Source: Mycolicibacter heraklionensis (GTDB lineage: Bacteria > Actinomycetota > Actinomycetes > Mycobacteriales > Mycobacteriaceae). From it: 64,000 nucleotides of DNA. The notes under the pieces are model-generated. The model saw only the letters and a list, made by a program, of their open reading frames with translations, had not been told where the DNA came from and made no database searches. This document shows, in pieces, positions 16,539 to 25,773 of this stretch (positions are counted from its first letter, which is position 1; each line of letters begins with the position of its first letter). The stretch is taken from the NCBI RefSeq assembly GCF_019645815.1, contig NZ_CP080997.1:3600880-3664879 (forward strand). The letters are read 5' to 3'. The position numbers were made by a program, and so were the translations under genes.

Positions 16539-17657
16539 TCACGAGATCGCGTTGACCGTCGTCAGGAGCCTGGATTTGAAGGACGCCGGCAGCGGAATGA
16601 AGCCGTACTGGTCCAGCCCATCCTGGCCTGGACCGATCGCAGCCTGCAGGAACGCCTTGACCGCCGTGCCGGTGGCGGCGTCGGGGTACTTCGAGCAGAC
16701 CATCTGGTAGGTCGCCGACACGATCGGGTAGGCGCCGTGTTCGGCGGGCCGGTAGAGGGACGCCGCCTCCAGCACCAGGTCGTTGTTCGGGTTCGCGTCG
16801 GACACGAATTTCGCCCCGGCGATGGTCTTGCCGACCGAGTCGGCGGAGATGCCCACCGGAGCCGAGCCGGCCGCGGTGATGATCTGCGCGATCGGCAGCT
16901 GCTTGCCGACCGCGAACGACCAGTCGTGGTAGGTGATGGATCCGTCGGTCGTCTGCAGCGCCGCCGCGGTGCCATTGTTGCCGGTGCCGGCCTCACCGAT
17001 GCCGACGTTGAACATGTCACCGGCGCCGGCAAACCAGGCACCGTCAGAAGCGACCTCGAGGTACTTCTGGAAGCTGGCGGTGCTCGGCGATCGGTCGCCG
17101 CGGTACACCACATGGATGGGCAGCGCCGGTAACGCGACGCCGGTGTTGAGCGCCTTGATCGCGGGGTTGTCCCAGCTACCGATCGTTCCGTTGAAGATCT
17201 TCGCCAGGGTGGGCCCGTCCAGGTTGAGGGTGTTCACCCCGTTGACGTGATAGGTGACGGCGAGTGGACCGAACACCACCGGCAGGTCCCAGGCCGGCGA
17301 ACCGCACCGCTCCGCGGCCCGTTCCGGCTGCGTCTTGGCGGGGTCCATGGCCAGCTCGGAGCCGGCCAGGTCGATCTCATTGGCGATGAAGTCGTCCACT
17401 CCGGTGGCGGAGCCGGTGGCGTTGTAGACCAGCGCCTGCCCGGGACAGGCCCGGGAATAGGCGTAAGCGAATTGCTCGATCGCGTTAGCCTGGGCGGTCG
17501 AGCCGCCGGCATGCAGTTCCTGCTTACCCCCGCAGTCCACGCCGGCCGCCGGGTCCTCGGCGGACAGCAGTTGAGCAGAGCCGCCGCCGCAGGCCGAAAC
17601 CGTCAGTGCGCCAACAACCAGCAGGGCCGCCAGCACGGTCGATCGGCCGAATTTCAC
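16539..17657 (-). CDS. pstS: Periplasmic phosphate-binding lipoprotein PstS
   Basis: A 372-residue solute-binding lipoprotein of the Pst phosphate ABC importer. The N-terminus has a signal peptide ending in a lipobox (TVSAC) followed by GGG. Phosphate-contact segments are visible: HAGGSTAQANA, a YNATGSATGVDDF loop, and DRSPSTASFQKYL. It lies 84 bases upstream of pknD on the same strand. No PstC, PstA or PstB gene is nearby, so it either supplies a distant transporter or acts as a phosphate-sensing partner for PknD (inference). The GTG start gives a normal signal peptide. Confidence 0.92.
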   Translation of the reverse strand: MKFGRSTVLAALLVVGALTVSACGGGSAQLLSAEDPAAGVDCGGKQELHAGGSTAQANAIEQFAYAYSRACPGQALVYNATGSATGVDDFIANEIDLAGSELAMDPAKTQPERAAERCGSPAWDLPVVFGPLAVTYHVNGVNTLNLDGPTLAKIFNGTIGSWDNPAIKALNTGVALPALPIHVVYRGDRSPSTASFQKYLEVASDGAWFAGAGDMFNVGIGEAGTGNNGTAAALQTTDGSITYHDWSFAVGKQLPIAQIITAAGSAPVGISADSVGKTIAGAKFVSDANPNNDLVLEAASLYRPAEHGAYPIVSATYQMVCSKYPDAATGTAVKAFLQAAIGPGQDGLDQYGFIPLPASFKSRLLTTVNAIS

Positions 17658-17747
17658 AGGACGAAACTGTACCGCTACCCGCCGTAGCCGGACCTGGTAC
17701 TGCCGGATGCGGTTGCCACCCGGTGTTGACGGCTACGAAATTGTCGG

Positions 17748-19511
17748 TCACCTCTCGTCCTGCTGCGCCAGGCTGCGGGCATAACCGGTGCCCATGCCCA
17801 GCAACAGCAGGCCCGCGACGATGAACGCCGCGACCCGGAACATGCCGTCGAGGGTGCCCAGGTCGAACAGGAACAGCTTCGCGGTGGCGGCTCCGGTGAG
17901 CGCCAGGCCGGCGGTGATCGCCCAGGTGCGGGCCCCGCGGTCGGCTAGGCGCAACGCGTAGCGCAGCAGGACGGCCGCCATCGCGATCCAGCAGAGGGTG
18001 GCCGCCATGTGGCCGGTCAGGAACCCGCCGCCGGTACCGCCGATCGCGACGCCGGCGGTGACGGTGAACGCGGTGACGGCGTAGCCGATCAGTGCCCCGC
18101 CGGCCACCGCCAGGATCGGCGCATTGGCGGGGTTGGTGCCGTCGGCGACGGCGTATGCGCGTGCCATGACGACCACCAGCATGATCACCAGCAGGCTGGC
18201 GACCAGCGTGGACACTACGTCCGCGGTCGACATCGCCGTCGCGGTGATCAGCTTGTCCGGTGACGCGTAGCCGAGGTAGACGACGGCGCCTGCGAACCCG
18301 AAACCGGCTGCGCACCAACGGGCCACGCGACTGTGTCGGCCGGCGACCGCGACGACGACGGCCATGGCCAGTAACACCGGGGCCAGCACCGAGCCGTGGA
18401 ATGCCGTGGTCACCGCGATCAGTGCGGCGCCCGCCGACAGTGCCGAAAAGACCTGCACGACGACCGGCTGCAGTGCCCGGTGAGCGAGGACGATCGCCAG
18501 CATGACGACCGACAGCGTCGCTGCCAGCACCGTGGCCGGCACCGGGTCCAGCACGGCTCTGGCCGCCAACGCCGGCAGAGTTCCGGCGGCGGTCAGCAAC
18601 GCGAGTGCGCCCGGCCTGGTGGTGGTGGGCAGCACCAACAGCCCGCTGACGACGGCCAGCGCCGCGGCCACGGCGCAGGCTCCGCCGATCAGCCACCGGT
18701 GGTCGTCACCGCTGATGGCGATCAGCGCCGCCAACAGGGGCAGCGTCGCCGCTGCGACGCGGGCGGCGAACATCCCGGTCCAGTCCTTGCCCAGCTGCGC
18801 CGGCAGCGCCGCCGCCGACAGCGCCAGCAGGAAACCGATGAGCAGCAGGTCGACGTCGCCGGTAAGGATCGGGGCCAGGCCGATCAGCGGGACCAGCACC
18901 AGCACCCCGAGGTGTTCGGAGTCCCAGCGCCGGGCCAGTACCAGGCCGGCCCCGCCGACCGTAGCCGCGACCACCAGCCCGACGGCTGCCGGCACCCAGT
19001 GGTAATAGGCGGTGATCGCGATGATGTCCAGGTAGGCCGCGGCGATCCCGGTGGCGGCCAAGGCGATGGCCCCGGTCCGTCCGCCCGGCCGGTTACGCAA
19101 CCGGCACGCCGCGCCGACCAGCGCCGCCGAGAGCACGAAGCCACCGGCCACCCGGATCTGCGGGCGCAGGATGCCGGCTTGGGCGGCCAGCACCAGCAGC
19201 AGCACCACGCCGACCAGCGTCACCGCGACTCCCGCGACAGCCAGCAGTCTGCCGATCCACCCCGAGTCACCGACTGCGGTAACAGGTTTCGGTTCCGCGG
19301 CGGTCGCCGGCGGTCCCGGCCGCACCGGCACGGCCGCCGGCGCCACCGGCAGGGCCACCGGCGCCATCGGGACAGCTGGGGCAACTGGGGCTGCCGCGGT
19401 GTGCAGCTGCCGATCCAGTTCGGCGAGTTCAGTCGAGACCCGGTAGAGCTGCCAGGACAATGCGTGGCATTCCGCGGTAAGCCGCTGCAGTACGGCATGT
19501 GGTTCGGTCAC
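17748..19511 (-). CDS. DUF2339 polytopic membrane protein
   Basis: A 587-residue protein. Residues 1-80 are cytoplasmic and include a short coiled-coil-like helix (LYRVSTELAELDRQL) and an Ala/Pro/Val-rich linker. The rest is about 16-18 closely packed hydrophobic helices rich in Ala, Leu, Val and Gly. This arrangement fits the DUF2339 family, which has no known function. It is on the same strand as pstS, 90 bases upstream, and might be cotranscribed with it. No catalytic motif is apparent. Confidence 0.75.
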   Translation of the reverse strand: MTEPHAVLQRLTAECHALSWQLYRVSTELAELDRQLHTAAAPVAPAVPMAPVALPVAPAAVPVRPGPPATAAEPKPVTAVGDSGWIGRLLAVAGVAVTLVGVVLLLVLAAQAGILRPQIRVAGGFVLSAALVGAACRLRNRPGGRTGAIALAATGIAAAYLDIIAITAYYHWVPAAVGLVVAATVGGAGLVLARRWDSEHLGVLVLVPLIGLAPILTGDVDLLLIGFLLALSAAALPAQLGKDWTGMFAARVAAATLPLLAALIAISGDDHRWLIGGACAVAAALAVVSGLLVLPTTTRPGALALLTAAGTLPALAARAVLDPVPATVLAATLSVVMLAIVLAHRALQPVVVQVFSALSAGAALIAVTTAFHGSVLAPVLLAMAVVVAVAGRHSRVARWCAAGFGFAGAVVYLGYASPDKLITATAMSTADVVSTLVASLLVIMLVVVMARAYAVADGTNPANAPILAVAGGALIGYAVTAFTVTAGVAIGGTGGGFLTGHMAATLCWIAMAAVLLRYALRLADRGARTWAITAGLALTGAATAKLFLFDLGTLDGMFRVAAFIVAGLLLLGMGTGYARSLAQQDER

Positions 19512-19591
19512 GCAGGCAACGATGCCGCATCGCGGGCGAAAATCGGATGAGTCGGACTACTCGACTTCGCCGTCAGTTGTCCAGTCCGTGC

Positions 19592-20746
19592 TCACACGAA
19601 TTGCCAGGCGGCCCGCGCGATCGCCAGCTCTTCATTGGTGGGAACCACCAATACGGTGGTGCGCGATGCGTCGGCCGAGATGATCCGGGCCCCCTTGCCG
19701 GTGCGGTTGCGTTCGGGGTCCACGACGATGCCCAGCCCACCCAGGCCGGCCAGCGCGTCTTCGCGCACGCTGGGCGCGTTCTCCCCCACCCCGGCCGTGA
19801 AGGCGATGGCGTCGACTCGGCCCAGCACGGCCAGGTAGGCGCCGACGTATTTGCGCAGTCGGTGGACGTAGACGTCGTAGGCCAGCCCGGCCGCCTCGCC
19901 CAGCGCGCCGCCGGCCTCCCGCTGCTCCAGCAACTCCCGGAAATCGTTGACCCCGCACAGCCCCTTGAGCCCGGAGCGGCGGTTCAGCAGCTCGTCGAGC
20001 TCATCGACACCCATCCCGGCGGTGCGGTTGAGGTGGAACAGCACGCCGGGGTCGATGTCGCCGCTGCGGGTCCCCATCACCAGGCCCTCCAGCGGAGTCA
20101 GCCCCATCGATGTCTCGACGGCCACCCCGCCTTGCACCGCCGAAGCCGAGGCCCCGTTGCCCAGGTGCAGCACGATGACGTTCAGCTCGCCGGGGTCACC
20201 GCCCAGCACGGCGGCGACCTCCGCAGAGACGTATTCGTGCGAGGTGCCGTGGAATCCGTAGCGGCGGATGCCGTATCGGGTCGCGACGTCGTGGTCGATG
20301 GCATAGCTGGCCGCGGCCGCCGGCAGGGAGTGGAAGAAGCCGGTGTCGAACACCGCCACGTGCGGGACGTCGGGAAAGTCGGCACGGGCCACTTCGATCC
20401 CGATCACGTTGGCCGGATTGTGCAGCGGCGCGAGCTCGGCCAGCCGCGCCACCTCGGCCACCACCTCGTCGGTGATCAGTGTGGGTGCGTGGAACAGGTT
20501 GCCGCCGTGCACCACCCGATGCCCCACGGCGCGAACGGCGGCCAGGTCGATACCGGAGTCGACGAGCTGGCGATGGATCAGCCGCAGCCCGGCGGCGTGG
20601 TCGGCCACCGGGCTGTCGTCCTCGCCGATCTGCTCCACCAGTCCGGACAGCAGCGCGGTCCCGGCCACCGGGTCGACCAATTGGAATTTGATCGACGACG
20701 AGCCGGAGTTGAGCACCAGCACCAGACCGGACGCGGTTGCCGTCAC
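19592..20746 (-). CDS. ackA: Acetate kinase
   Basis: Converts acetyl phosphate plus ADP to acetate plus ATP, or the reverse. 384 residues, as in M. tuberculosis (385). ASKHA-fold signatures are present: LNSGSSSIKFQ at the N-terminus, GHRVVHGG, the catalytic-arginine region, DTGFF (VFDTGFFHSLP) and FTAGVGENAP near the C-terminus. GTG 20746 overlaps the stop of pta by 4 bases (GTGA); the frame stays open upstream but only shadows pta. Together with Pta it gives a reversible acetyl-CoA to acetate route that yields ATP, probably used in overflow or hypoxic metabolism. Confidence 0.95.
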   Translation of the reverse strand: MTATASGLVLVLNSGSSSIKFQLVDPVAGTALLSGLVEQIGEDDSPVADHAAGLRLIHRQLVDSGIDLAAVRAVGHRVVHGGNLFHAPTLITDEVVAEVARLAELAPLHNPANVIGIEVARADFPDVPHVAVFDTGFFHSLPAAAASYAIDHDVATRYGIRRYGFHGTSHEYVSAEVAAVLGGDPGELNVIVLHLGNGASASAVQGGVAVETSMGLTPLEGLVMGTRSGDIDPGVLFHLNRTAGMGVDELDELLNRRSGLKGLCGVNDFRELLEQREAGGALGEAAGLAYDVYVHRLRKYVGAYLAVLGRVDAIAFTAGVGENAPSVREDALAGLGGLGIVVDPERNRTGKGARIISADASRTTVLVVPTNEELAIARAAWQFV

Positions 20747-22842
20747 CGAGGAACTTCCTGCGCCTGGATCGCGGTGATGGCCACGGTGTAGACGATGTCG
20801 TCGACCAGCGCGCCCCGGGACAGGTCGTTGACGGGTTTGGCCAGTCCCTGCAGCACCGGACCGATGGCGATGGCACCGGCACTGCGCTGCACCGCCTTGT
20901 AGGTGTTGTTGCCGGTGTTGAGGTCCGGGAACACCAGCACGGTGGCCCGCCCCGCCACCGGCGAGTCCGGCATCTTGGCCGCGGCCACCCCCTCGTCGAC
21001 TGCGGCGTCGTATTGGATCGGACCGTCGGCGAGCAGATCCGGCCGGCGCTCGTGCACCAATTGCGTTGCGGCACGGACTTTGTCCACACCTGCACCGGTA
21101 CCGGACTCGCCGGTCGAGTAAGACAGCAGCGCAACCCTGGGTTCGATGCCGAACGCGGCCGCGGTAGCCGCCGAGGAGATGGCGATGTCGGCGAGTTGGT
21201 CGACGGTCGGATCGGGCACCACCGCGCAGTCCCCGTAGGCCAGCACCCGGTCCGACAGGCACATCAGGAACACACTGGACACCGTGGACACCCCCGGCGC
21301 GGTCCGGATGATCTCGAACGCCGGCCTGATCGTGTGGGCTGTGGTGTGTGCGGCACCCGACACCATTCCGTCGGCGATCCCCAGGTGCACCATCATGGTG
21401 CCGAAATAGGAGATGTCGCGCATGATCTCGCGGGCACGGTCCTCGGTCATGCCCTTGTGAGCACGCAGTCGAGCGTATTCGGCGCCGAACGTATCCCTCA
21501 GGTCGCTGGTCTCGGGGTCGATCACCCGCGCGGCGTCCAGGTCCACGCCCAGCTCGGCACCGCGCTGGCGTACCGCGCCTTCCACGCCGAGCAGGGTCAG
21601 ATCGACGATCCCGCGGGACAGTAACCGCCCGGCCGCCAACAGGATCCGGTCATCTGTTGCTTCCGGCAGCACGATGTGACGGCGGTCGGTTCGGGCCCGT
21701 TCCAGCAGCCGATACTCGAACATCTGCGGGGTGATCACGGACGATGCCGGCACCCGGATCCGCTCGGCCAGCTCGGCGCCGTCGATATGTTCCGCGATGA
21801 GCGCGAGCGCGGTGTCGATCTTGCGCAGCGCGTCGACGGTGATCCTCGAGCCGGTGTTCGACACCTTTTCGGCGGTGTCGTAGGTGCGATGGCTGGTGGC
21901 GATCAACGGCAGGGTTGGCCGCAGTCCCTTGACCAATTTGTCGATGGCCGGGTGCGGCAGCAGGCCGCCGTTGAGGATGATTCCCGCCAGCGATGGGAAG
22001 CCCTGCGCCTCATGGGCGTTCACCAACGCCAGCAGCACGTCGGAGCGGTCGGCCGGCACGATCACCACCTGGCCCTCGCTCAGCCGATCGAGAATGTTCT
22101 CAGCGGTCATGCCACCGACCATGACGCTCAGCGCTTCCCGGCGCAGCAACTCCGGGTCGCCGCTGTAGACGGTGCCCTCCAGCGCAGTGCAGAGTTCGGC
22201 CATCGTCGGAGCCGACAGCAGCGCCACCTCGGGGATCGCGAACGCCAGAATGCCCGCGCCGGCCAGGCGTCCCGAGATCGCCCGGGTGACATCGGCCAGC
22301 CGGTCCGGGTCACAACGGTTGGCGATCACCGCTGCCGGATGGGCATGTACCGCAGCCACTTCGGCCAGGCAGCGTTCGGTGATCTCAGCGACGTCCTGCG
22401 GGTCGCGGTTGTGGCCGTTGACTGCCAGCACCAGTGGCGCGCCCAGGTTCACCGCGACACGGGCGTTGAAGCTCAACTCACTCGGGTTGACGACGTCGGT
22501 GTAGTCGCTGCCCACTACCAGTACGGTGTCGCAGCACCGGGCGACTTCGTGGAATCGCGCGACGATCTCACCCAGCGCCGCCTCCCGGTCGGCGAACACC
22601 TGCTGGTAGGTCACGCCACGGCACGCACTGTGATCGTCGATGGTGGCGGTGGCATGCGCGAGTAGCAGTTCGAGCTGGCCGTCAGGCTCGTCCAGCGATC
22701 GCACGACCGGGCGAAACACGCCGACCCGGGCCGACGAGGCGGCCAACAGGTGCAGCAGGCCCAGCGCGAGCACGGATTTTCCGGTGCCACCCTCGGCGGC
22801 GGCGAGGTAGATGCTCGACGTGCCGGAGTTACCTTCTGACAT
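20743..22842 (-). CDS. pta: Phosphate acetyltransferase, long form
   Basis: Interconverts acetyl-CoA and acetyl phosphate. 699 residues in the three-part long form: a dethiobiotin-synthetase-like P-loop domain (residues 10-18, AAEGGTGKS), a central DRTGG domain (around residues 230-330) and a C-terminal PTA/PTB catalytic domain from about residue 375 with LPEATDDR, MMVHLG, SYSTGESG and PDLNTGNN. Starts 4 bases after the aminotransferase stop and overlaps ackA by 4, so the three genes form one operon. Long-form Pta enzymes are often regulated by NADH or pyruvate through the N-terminal part. Confidence 0.95.
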   Translation of the reverse strand: MSEGNSGTSSIYLAAAEGGTGKSVLALGLLHLLAASSARVGVFRPVVRSLDEPDGQLELLLAHATATIDDHSACRGVTYQQVFADREAALGEIVARFHEVARCCDTVLVVGSDYTDVVNPSELSFNARVAVNLGAPLVLAVNGHNRDPQDVAEITERCLAEVAAVHAHPAAVIANRCDPDRLADVTRAISGRLAGAGILAFAIPEVALLSAPTMAELCTALEGTVYSGDPELLRREALSVMVGGMTAENILDRLSEGQVVIVPADRSDVLLALVNAHEAQGFPSLAGIILNGGLLPHPAIDKLVKGLRPTLPLIATSHRTYDTAEKVSNTGSRITVDALRKIDTALALIAEHIDGAELAERIRVPASSVITPQMFEYRLLERARTDRRHIVLPEATDDRILLAAGRLLSRGIVDLTLLGVEGAVRQRGAELGVDLDAARVIDPETSDLRDTFGAEYARLRAHKGMTEDRAREIMRDISYFGTMMVHLGIADGMVSGAAHTTAHTIRPAFEIIRTAPGVSTVSSVFLMCLSDRVLAYGDCAVVPDPTVDQLADIAISSAATAAAFGIEPRVALLSYSTGESGTGAGVDKVRAATQLVHERRPDLLADGPIQYDAAVDEGVAAAKMPDSPVAGRATVLVFPDLNTGNNTYKAVQRSAGAIAIGPVLQGLAKPVNDLSRGALVDDIVYTVAITAIQAQEVPR

Positions 22843-22846
22843 CGAA

Positions 22847-23980
22847 TCAGGCCGAGGTGATCCGGTCGATCGCGGCGCTCAGTCGCGCCACCGTTCCCTC
22901 GATGTCGGCCAGCTTGTCCAGACCGAACAGCCCCACCCGGAAGGTGCTGAACGTCGCCGGCTCGTCGCACTGCAGGGGCACTCCCGCCGCGGTCTGAAGG
23001 CCCTGGGCCAGAAACTTTCTCCCGGTGCGGATGTCGGGGTCGGTGGTGTAGCTGACCACCACGCCAGGCGCTTCGAATCCCGGTGCGGCCACGCTGGGGA
23101 AGCCGCGTTCGGCCAGCAACGCACGTACCTTGCGTCCCAAGGCGAACTGCTGCTCGCGCACCGCGTCGAAGCCCCGGGCGCGCGTCTCGGCCATGGCGTC
23201 GCGAAGGCCGCTGATCACGCCGGTGGGCATCGTGGCGTGGTAGGCGTGGCCGCCCTTCTCGTAGGCCACCATGATCTCTCGCCACTTCTTCAGGTCCAGC
23301 GCGAAGCTGGTGCTCTGGGTGCGCTCCATGACCTCCAGTGCCCGGTTGGACAGGCAGACCATGGCACAGCCCGGCTCGGCACTCCAGTCCTTCTGCGGCG
23401 CGGTCACCAAGACGTCCACCCCAAGCGCCGCCATATCGGCCCAGACCACGCCGGCGGCGATGCAGTCCAGGACGAACAGGCCGCCCACGGCCGCCGTCGC
23501 CGTGCCGATGCGCGCCAGGTAGTCGTCGGGCAGCAGGATTCCGCTGGCGGTTTCGACGTGCGGGACGCACACCACCGCCGGCCGGGTCCGCGCGATCGCC
23601 TCCTCGACCTCGTCGATGGGCGCGGGAGCCCAGGGCGCCTGGTCGCCGTCGCCCGTCGGCCGTGCTTTGAGCACGGTGATGCGGTCGGTGATACGGCCGG
23701 TCTCCAGGATCTGGCTCCACCGATAGCTGAAGAACCCGTTGCGGACCACGAGCACCTCAGCACCGTTGGCGAACTGGCGTGCTACCGCCTCCATTCCGCA
23801 CGTCCCGTTGCCGGGTACGACGACTGCCGCGTCGGCGTGGTACACCTCGCGCAGCATCGCGGAGACATCGTTCATGACGTCCTGGAAGCGTGCGGACATG
23901 TGGTTGAGTGCCCGGTCGGTGTAGACGACGGAGTACTCCAGCAAACCGTCGGGGTCGACCTCGGGCAGAAGTCCTGGCAT
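22847..23980 (-). CDS. Class V aminotransferase (serine-pyruvate / alanine-glyoxylate type)
   Basis: A 377-residue PLP enzyme. The cofactor lysine lies in VTAPQKDWSAEPG; GNGTCGMEAVARQF binds the phosphate and LDCIAAGVVWADMAALGVD holds the PLP-binding aspartate. The fold matches the serine-pyruvate/alanine-glyoxylate family, which moves amino groups among small amino and oxo acids. TAGGAGAGG precedes its ATG, so it heads the operon with pta-ackA. That link suggests the amino-acid-derived oxo acid feeds acetyl-CoA and then acetate (inference); the real substrate is not known. Confidence 0.82.
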   Translation of the reverse strand: MPGLLPEVDPDGLLEYSVVYTDRALNHMSARFQDVMNDVSAMLREVYHADAAVVVPGNGTCGMEAVARQFANGAEVLVVRNGFFSYRWSQILETGRITDRITVLKARPTGDGDQAPWAPAPIDEVEEAIARTRPAVVCVPHVETASGILLPDDYLARIGTATAAVGGLFVLDCIAAGVVWADMAALGVDVLVTAPQKDWSAEPGCAMVCLSNRALEVMERTQSTSFALDLKKWREIMVAYEKGGHAYHATMPTGVISGLRDAMAETRARGFDAVREQQFALGRKVRALLAERGFPSVAAPGFEAPGVVVSYTTDPDIRTGRKFLAQGLQTAAGVPLQCDEPATFSTFRVGLFGLDKLADIEGTVARLSAAIDRITSA

Positions 23981-24073
23981 GAAGCCTCTCCTAGGTGGGA
24001 CGGACAGCGCCGACAGCCAATCTTAGGGCTGCCGCTCCCCTCCGGTTCACAGATCAGAGGTCATCAGACCGCG

Positions 24074-25243
24074 TCAGCGCAGCAGGTGCCGGCTCATGAC
24101 GACGCGCTGGATCTGGTTGGTGCCCTCATAGATCTGGGTGATCTTGGCGTCACGCATCATCCGCTCGACCGGGAAGTCGGTGGTGTAGCCCGCCCCACCG
24201 AACAACTGCACCGCGTCGGTGGTGACCTCCATCGCGACATCGGAGGCGAAGCACTTCGACGCCGCGGAGATGAAGCCCAAGCCGGTCTCACCCCGCTCGG
24301 CGCGCGCCGCGGCCGAATAGACCATCAGCCGCGCGGCCTCCAGCTTCATCGCCATATCGGCGAGCATGAACTGCACGCCCTGGAAGGTGCTGATGTTCTT
24401 GCCGAACTGCTTGCGATCCTTGGTGTATTCGATCGCCGCATCCAACGCACCTTGGGCAATACCGACCGCCTGCGCACCGATCGTCGGGCGGGTGTGGTCC
24501 AAGGTGCGCAGCGCGGTCTTGAACCCGGTGCCGGGCTCCCCGATGATCCGATCACCGGGGATGCGGCAGTTCTCGAAGTACAACTCGGTGGTCGGTGAAC
24601 CCTTGATGCCGAGCTTGTGCTCCTTGGGCCCGATCGTGAAGCCCTCGTCGTCGATGTGCACCATGAACGCCGAGATCCCGTTGGCGTCCAGATCCGGGTC
24701 GGTCACCGCCATCACGGTGTACCAGCTGGACTTGCCACCATTGGTGATCCAGCACTTGGACCCGTTGAGGATCCAGTCATCACCATCGGCTTTCGCACGA
24801 GTACGCATCGCCGCGGCGTCACTGCCGGCCTCGCGCTCCGACAGTGCGTAAGACGCCATCACCTCGCCGGCCGCCAACCCGGGCAGTACCTGCTGCTTGA
24901 GCTCGTCGGAACCCGACAGGATCAGCCCCATGGTGCCCAGCTTGTTCACCGCAGGGATCAGCGACGACGAGGCGCACACCCGGGCGACCTCTTCGATCAC
25001 GATGCAGGCCGCCACCGAGTCCGCACCCTGACCGCCGTACTCCTCAGGCACGTGCACCGCGTTGAAACCCGACGCGTTCAACGCGGCCAGGGCCTCTTCG
25101 GGGAACCGGGCCTGCTCATCGACTTCCTTGGCGTACGGAGCAATCTCCTTCTCCGCCAACGCGCGGATCGCCGTCCGCAACTCGTCGTGCTCCTCGGGGA
25201 GCTTGAACAGGTCAAACGACGGATTTCCGGCCCACCCAGCCAT
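24074..25243 (-). CDS. fadE25: Acyl-CoA dehydrogenase FadE25
   Basis: An FAD-dependent acyl-CoA dehydrogenase for the first oxidation step of beta-oxidation. 389 residues, the same as M. tuberculosis FadE25, and very similar throughout. Family signatures are ALSEREAGSDAAAM, WITNGG in the FAD-binding region and, near the C-terminus, the catalytic glutamate in IYEGTNQIQR. AGGAGG (25249-25254) lies 5 bases before ATG 25243, so this start is preferred over the GTG directly upstream at 25246. It stands 14 bases downstream of purE on the same strand, as in M. tuberculosis. Confidence 0.95.
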   Translation of the reverse strand: MAGWAGNPSFDLFKLPEEHDELRTAIRALAEKEIAPYAKEVDEQARFPEEALAALNASGFNAVHVPEEYGGQGADSVAACIVIEEVARVCASSSLIPAVNKLGTMGLILSGSDELKQQVLPGLAAGEVMASYALSEREAGSDAAAMRTRAKADGDDWILNGSKCWITNGGKSSWYTVMAVTDPDLDANGISAFMVHIDDEGFTIGPKEHKLGIKGSPTTELYFENCRIPGDRIIGEPGTGFKTALRTLDHTRPTIGAQAVGIAQGALDAAIEYTKDRKQFGKNISTFQGVQFMLADMAMKLEAARLMVYSAAARAERGETGLGFISAASKCFASDVAMEVTTDAVQLFGGAGYTTDFPVERMMRDAKITQIYEGTNQIQRVVMSRHLLR

Positions 25244-25257
25244 CACAGCCTCCTAAG

Positions 25258-25773
25258 CTACTCGCCGGTAACTTTACCTTGAAGCATCGCGTCCTTCGCA
25301 AGCACGCTCTGCGCCAGCTGGTCCTGAAAAGCCGCCATGCGGGCCCGCAACGTCGCGTCGGCCGAGCCCAGAATACGCGCCGCGAGCAAACCCGCGTTGC
25401 GCGCACCACCGATAGAAACAGTGGCCACAGGCACCCCGGCCGGCATTTGCACGATCGACAGCAAAGAATCCAGCCCGTCCAGGCGGGCCAGCGGGACCGG
25501 CACTCCGATCACCGGCAGCGGTGTGGCCGAAGCCACCATCCCGGGCAGGTGGGCGGCGCCGCCCGCCCCGGCGATGATCACCTCGATGCCGCGGCCGGCG
25601 GCGTCGCGGGCGTAGTCGAACATCCGCTGCGGGGTGCGGTGCGCCGAGACCACCCCGACTTCGAACGGGATCTCGAACTCGGCCAGCGCGAGCGCCGCTT
25701 CTTCCATCACCGACCAGTCGCTGTCGCTGCCCATGATGACGCCGACCCGGGGACCGGGCCTGTGTTCACTCAT
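25258..25773 (-). CDS. purE: N5-carboxyaminoimidazole ribonucleotide mutase
   Basis: Moves the carboxyl group from N5-CAIR to C4, giving CAIR for purine synthesis. 171 residues, class I PurE. Substrate-binding motifs GSDSDW, SAHRTP and GAGGAAHLPGM are intact. ATG 25773 overlaps the purK stop by 8 bases (ATGAGTGA), so translation is coupled, and the pair performs consecutive reactions. Confidence 0.95.
   Translation of the reverse strand: MSEHRPGPRVGVIMGSDSDWSVMEEAALALAEFEIPFEVGVVSAHRTPQRMFDYARDAAGRGIEVIIAGAGGAAHLPGMVASATPLPVIGVPVPLARLDGLDSLLSIVQMPAGVPVATVSIGGARNAGLLAARILGSADATLRARMAAFQDQLAQSVLAKDAMLQGKVTGE

Noticed and set aside
15273..17132. A 619-codon open frame opposite pknD and pstS
   Set aside because: Low-complexity Arg/Gly/Asp/Gln sequence and wrong GC3 phase; both real genes are on the minus strand.
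22811..24598. A 595-codon plus-strand frame opposite the aminotransferase and fadE25
   Set aside because: Spans two well-supported genes and an intergenic region, has no domain and lacks a ribosome site.
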